64,000 bases of DNA from Paraphysoderma sedebokerense (Eukaryota > Blastocladiomycota > Physodermatomycetes > Physodermatales > Physodermataceae): positions 62,001-126,000 of the forward strand of contig JAHLJZ010000054.1 in NCBI GenBank assembly GCA_025602915.1, in the 5' to 3' direction. Position 1 is the first letter of the stretch; the number at the start of each line of letters is the position of its first letter. The notes beneath the pieces were generated by a model. It had not been told where the DNA came from, did not search any database, and saw only the letters and a program-made list of their open reading frames with translations. The translations under genes were made by a program, and so were the position numbers. Shown here piece after piece: positions 59,642 to 64,000 of this stretch.

Positions 59642-62600
59642 ATGTCTGTCCGTGATTCTGTCCTCCGTCACCTATTTGCCTCGACCGACTCTATCTCGGC
59701 CGACTCCACCCGTCGGTCCGCCTCTCCTCGGACGGGTAGGCCGTCCCTCGATGTCAATAATCCAAATTCTGTGTTTGTCTCTGCTAATAGCATAAGCAGT
59801 CAGGACTCTAAGAATTCACTCCTCGAAGATGGAAAGTTTGTGAATATGCAAACTCCTGTTCAGGGCGATCCGTTCTATACATATAAAGTTGAAAAAGAAC
59901 TGCAGAATGTAAGGTTTATGATTTAAATTGTTATATTCTTCTAAATTGTTTCTGGGCAGTTTGATATTATCTTCCACATTTCCTTCGGTCATTTTTTCCA
60001 ACTTTTTGAGCTCTTTGTGCTGAAAGTGGTAATTTGGTTTGTCTCTAATGGGTTGCAGAGTTGAAGTTGATTTATGGCTCTGAATGTGATGAATCATTAA
60101 CAATCTTCACATATGGTTCGAATTCATAATATTAGGAAGACTCTAGGTTTTGGATTAACTCAATGCAAGCTGACATTACCGGTGGACCGTCCGATGGCTT
60201 AGGGAATGGCGGTATTGATATACATCCTGGAGAAATGAAAGATACACCAAACTATAGTGATTTCAACTGGTTTGACAAGGCCGCAAGACTAGGTATTTAA
60301 TTTTTTATGCTGCGTCACGCAATGTGCTCTTCTTATTCGCTTTCGATATGAATTATCTACTGATGTAATTTATCATTTGTAGATTACGATGTCAGCGAAG
60401 AATTAAGAGGCATCCTCCTCAATTTTCAAAAATGCATGGAACTCCGCCACCAGTACTTAGAGTTATCTCTCCAAAGAGAATTTGATAACCCAAAGAATTC
60501 CGACGACTGGCAAATATATCCACCGCCGCCCCCACCAAGTTGGGTTCCCCCGACTGATAGCAACGGAAAAGCTGATTTTGTTCCCCCTACAGAGGGAATA
60601 ACGAAGTCAGCGTCTTTCCGTCTAGGCGAAGTCAAGATCCCTACTCGTGAAGGGGTATGATTAACTTTTCAGTTTGTGTCCGTTTGCTCCTTCGTCCCAC
60701 TGATTCATTATCTATGTGATGATCCCAAACAGAACCATATTTTCTCCATGTGCGATGACGGAGTTTTCCGTGTATATCCCTCTCAAGATGCATTAAAGGC
60801 CAACCAATCCTGTTACAATGTGCCCTCTATTAAGCAATATTTTCAAGATTTGGATTTTATCCTGAACGTCATTTCGGATGGACCAGCAAAAAGTTTCGCT
60901 TACCGCAGATTGCGATATTTGGAAAGCAAATTCAATATGTACACACTACTGAATGATGCTAGGGAGATGGCGGAATCTAAGGTTAGTTGATCTCTCTATA
61001 AACTTGTTTGCGAACTATCTTGTTAATTTCTTTCGATTTCTGTCTTTGGTTGAAATCAGAGTGTACCTCATCGTGATTTTTACAATGTGCGAAAAGTCGA
61101 TACCCACGTCCATCACTCTTCTTGTATGAACCAAAAGCATTTATTACGATTCATAAAAGCTAAAATGAAAAAGAATTCAAACGTGCGAAACTTAATTACA
61201 AACCCCGCTTGAATTATGTCATCTGAATGGCTGATATTATTTCATGTTGTAGGATGTCGTGATTTACAGGGACAACAAATACCTCACACTATCTCAAGTA
61301 TTCGAATCGCTTAAACTGACGGCATACGATCTCAGCATTGACACCCTGGATATGCATGTGAGTAGCCTTCGTTTGACAAACCTTTGGGCTCAAAGCGCAA
61401 GGTTCGAATAACTTTAACTCTCATAGGCTCATCAAGATTCCTTCCACCGATTTGATAAATTTAACTTAAAATATAATCCTATCGGTGAATCCCGTCTTCG
61501 TGAGATTTTCCTCAAAACTGATAACTTAGTAGAAGGCCGCTACTTGGCTGAATTAACCCAAGGTGCGAATGAGTTGTGGAGGTTATTTAAAAATTAGACA
61601 ACACTAACTGTCACTCGGTTATGTAGAGGTGATATCCGATCTCGAAGCTAGCAAATACCAGCATGCGGAGTACCGTATATCAATTTACGGACGGTTTGTT
61701 TCATTCCTCGTCTCTCTCATTTCTTCCGCAATGATAATGGACTGACCCGTGATTTTTTGGTGCAGGTCCAAGTCGGAGTGGGACAAACTGGCCAAATGGG
61801 TTGTGAATAATAAGCTGTTCAGCAACAATGTGAGATGGCTGATTCAAGTCCCTCGATTATATTCCTTGTTCAAAGGGAAAAATGTCGAAAACTTCGAGGA
61901 TTTAATTTCCAGTTTGTATTGATGGCTTACTTATTCACTGCTTGCGTCTTGTTTTTCTTATCGACTGACATACTCTGTTACACTTTCGTAGATATTTTTG
62001 AGCCACTCTTTGAAGTGACTCAAGACCCCGCCACACATCCAGAGCTTCATATCTTTTTACAGCGCGTCATTGGATTTGACAGTGTAGACGATGAATCGAA
62101 GGCAGAACGAAGAATTCATAAGAAATATCCGCTTCCTAGATACTGGAATTCTGGTCTAAATCCCCCTTACAGTTATTATATTTACTACATGTTTGCAAAT
62201 CTCTGTAGCTTGAATCAATGGAGACGCGAAAAAGGATTTAGTGCGTTCAGGTTTTTCTTGATTGATCTTTCATAGAAACGATCTATTAACATTTATTCAA
62301 TAGACACCTTCGTTCTGCGCCCACATTGTGGTGAAGCCGGGGACACTGATCATCTTACCGCCGGTTTCCTCGCATCCCATTCCATTTCTCACGGAATCTT
62401 ACTTCGTAAAGTTCCCGCCTTACAGTATCTTTATTATCTAATGCAAATCGGTATAGCGATGTCGCCGTTAAGTAATAATGCGTTATTTTTGACGTATGAG
62501 CGAAACCCGTTCCCATATTTCTTTCAAAGAGGTTTAAATGTCAGTTTGAGTACCGATGATCCATTGCAATTCCATTTTACAAAGGAACCATTGATTGAAG

Positions 62601-63525
62601 AATATAGTGTCGCGGCCCAGGCAAAGTCATGCTTCGCTCACTTAGCATCCTCTTACTATATGTTTAACAGACTTTCTGATTCATCCACCGTACACAGATT
62701 TATAAGTTGTCGAATGTCGATATGTGTGAATTGGCAAAGAACAGCGTCGTTCAATCAGGATGGGAAACGCAAATAAAGAAACACTGGTTGGGAAATAAAT
62801 ATTATATTCCAGGACCGGAAGGAAATGGTTTGCCTACATTTTCTCTTTTTTCTTTCTCTTAAGGTCGATGTTAACTTTTTCTTTCTTTCATAGATATTCA
62901 CAAAACAAATATTCCTAATATTCGCGTCACATACCGCTACCTAACACTTGTAGAAGAGCTCAATCTCGTGTGTGGTGTTCCAAATCCGTCCGAACCGAAT
63001 CAGTCCCAAATTTCCACCGACGCCAACAGTCAACAACCGACAACGCTACCGAAGGGCAAGGATATGGCTTCCTCTCTGTCCAGTATAGCGTCAGAAGCAT
63101 CTTCCCCGGTGTCTTCGGCTCCGGGAATTTCACTGCCAGTTCCGCAAACTCAGCAACCGCAGCAACAACAATCGGAACTCCGAACACCCTCAATCTCACA
63201 TTCCTTCCACTCGTCTCCTCGTTCGTATCCTGATAGAGGTCTTTCTATCAAAGATATGCCATCTATGCCGACTATCCCGTCACCACAATTAGCTCCCTCC
63301 TTGAATCCGGCGGCTAATTTCCCTGGAATGGCAAGTATGTTGGCCAGTTTACCATCCTTGGATGGGGCAGCTGGCGGCAGTCCCCCCAGAGCACCCGTTG
63401 GGTATTTCCCTGGTCATAGTTTGATGGTTAAACAATCTCAAAGGGGAGGTGGTGGCAGTACCAGTGGAGATGAAAGTGATAAGAGCGAAGCCAAGGCAGG
63501 TGATGGGTCAGATGTTCAAATGTAA
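59642..63525 (+). CDS. AMD1: AMP deaminase
   Basis: Converts AMP to IMP in the purine nucleotide cycle. ATG 59642 opens a Ser/Arg-rich head ([14 protein letters not shown]). Family blocks follow in order: [47 protein letters not shown], then the catalytic barrel start [40 protein letters not shown] and [18 protein letters not shown] continue it. The later zinc and substrate motifs [20 protein letters not shown] and [20 protein letters not shown] are intact. The next exon, [20 protein letters not shown], joins to EEYSVAAQ only if the intron 62621-62697 begins with GC. After the conserved end (about 62950) there is a Ser/Pro/Gln/Gly-rich tail of about 185 residues that is not typical of the enzyme. 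Several other short introns were identified. Confidence 0.93.
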
Positions 63526-64000
63526 TTTTGTTTTTAGTACTCGTATTGTTTAAGTTTTTTTAAGTCGAAGTTCTGCTCATTAATATTGATTCAAGGGAAG
63601 ATAGTGCCCGAATAGATGGCAAACTATAAATTTTGAAACCATTTAGCTACGATTAATATTATTGATTATTCCTCGTTTTGATAATTGACGACTCCCTGAA
63701 TCTATATTACAATTTTAAAAAGTTGAATTCACCCAACCACGGATCGAAAGTATTCCGGTATATTCTAGCCTTCGCCGCATTCTCCGGCTCTCCCTTTTAG
63801 CATCGCTGATCTTAACGAATGCTAATTTACGTCTCCAACGTTCATATTATGCGAGCTTTTTACGGGTTTAAAACACGGAACAAAAGTTTAGTTTTGAATG
63901 AGATCACTTCTTCCCTCGTAAGAAGTTATTCAATCTAATCTTTTCCTTCCTCACATGTTTTAAATATTTTTTATCCGTCAATTTTTCTTCTTCCGTCCAA
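63526..64000. other. Downstream flank at the window end
   Basis: AT-rich sequence after the AMP deaminase stop. No start of a further gene can be recognised before the window ends. Confidence 0.35.

Noticed and set aside
1-64000. Search for CRISPR arrays, rRNA genes, LTR elements or DNA transposons
   Set aside because: No regularly spaced repeats, no rRNA-like sequence, no transposase or reverse-transcriptase motif and no long terminal repeats were found by reading.

Overview
The window is nuclear DNA of a fungus. It is AT-rich (roughly 60% A+T by eye), gene-dense and intron-rich. Most introns are about 50-150 nt with GT...AG ends, and many coding genes can be spliced in frame by hand. The gene set (RAC1, APC2 and APC5, NUP133, CWC15, SLU7, a Con-6-like pair, FN3K) is fungal, and Rac excludes budding-yeast relatives. 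I could not place it in a phylum. No transposon, provirus, CRISPR array or rRNA was recognised.

Layout. 0-9 kb: a Ccr4/Angel-type exonuclease-fold protein (-), then ELOF1 (-) and a FEN1/XPG-type nuclease (+) diverging from a promoter with three CACGTG boxes, a small basic hypothetical protein (+) and a tiny secreted protein (-). 9-21 kb: SLU7 (+) converging on APC5 (-), a 113-bp tandem duplication, RAC1 (-), TRM1 (-) and an intron-containing tRNA-Gly (-). 21-36 kb: an alkaline-phosphatase-fold protein (+), a BTB-BACK protein with a Q/P/N-rich tail (+), FN3K (-), tRNA-Ser (+), NUP133 (+), VPS24 (+) and CWC15 (-). 36-45 kb: two tandem Con-6-like genes (+), APC2 (-), a securin-like gene (-), a tRNA-like pol III element (-) and an F-box-like protein (+). 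46-64 kb: ALG11 (-) divergent from MSH5 (+), an alpha/beta hydrolase (-), VTA1 (-), an F-box/WD protein (+) and AMP deaminase (+).

Functional threads. Chromosome segregation and meiosis (APC2, APC5, a probable securin next to APC2, MSH5), mRNA splicing (SLU7, CWC15), ESCRT-III/Vps4 (VPS24, VTA1) and tRNA biology (TRM1, two tRNA genes) recur. The genes are otherwise a typical eukaryotic mix and not an operon-like pathway. No clear new multi-gene system was found. The best leads are the tRNA-like element near 43.3 kb, the securin-APC2 neighbourhood, the FEN-family nuclease with a large insert, the recurrent TCACGTGA promoter motif, the Con-6-like duplication, and several splice or start-site oddities. 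Exon joins are given where I worked them out by hand; elsewhere only the outer limits are given.
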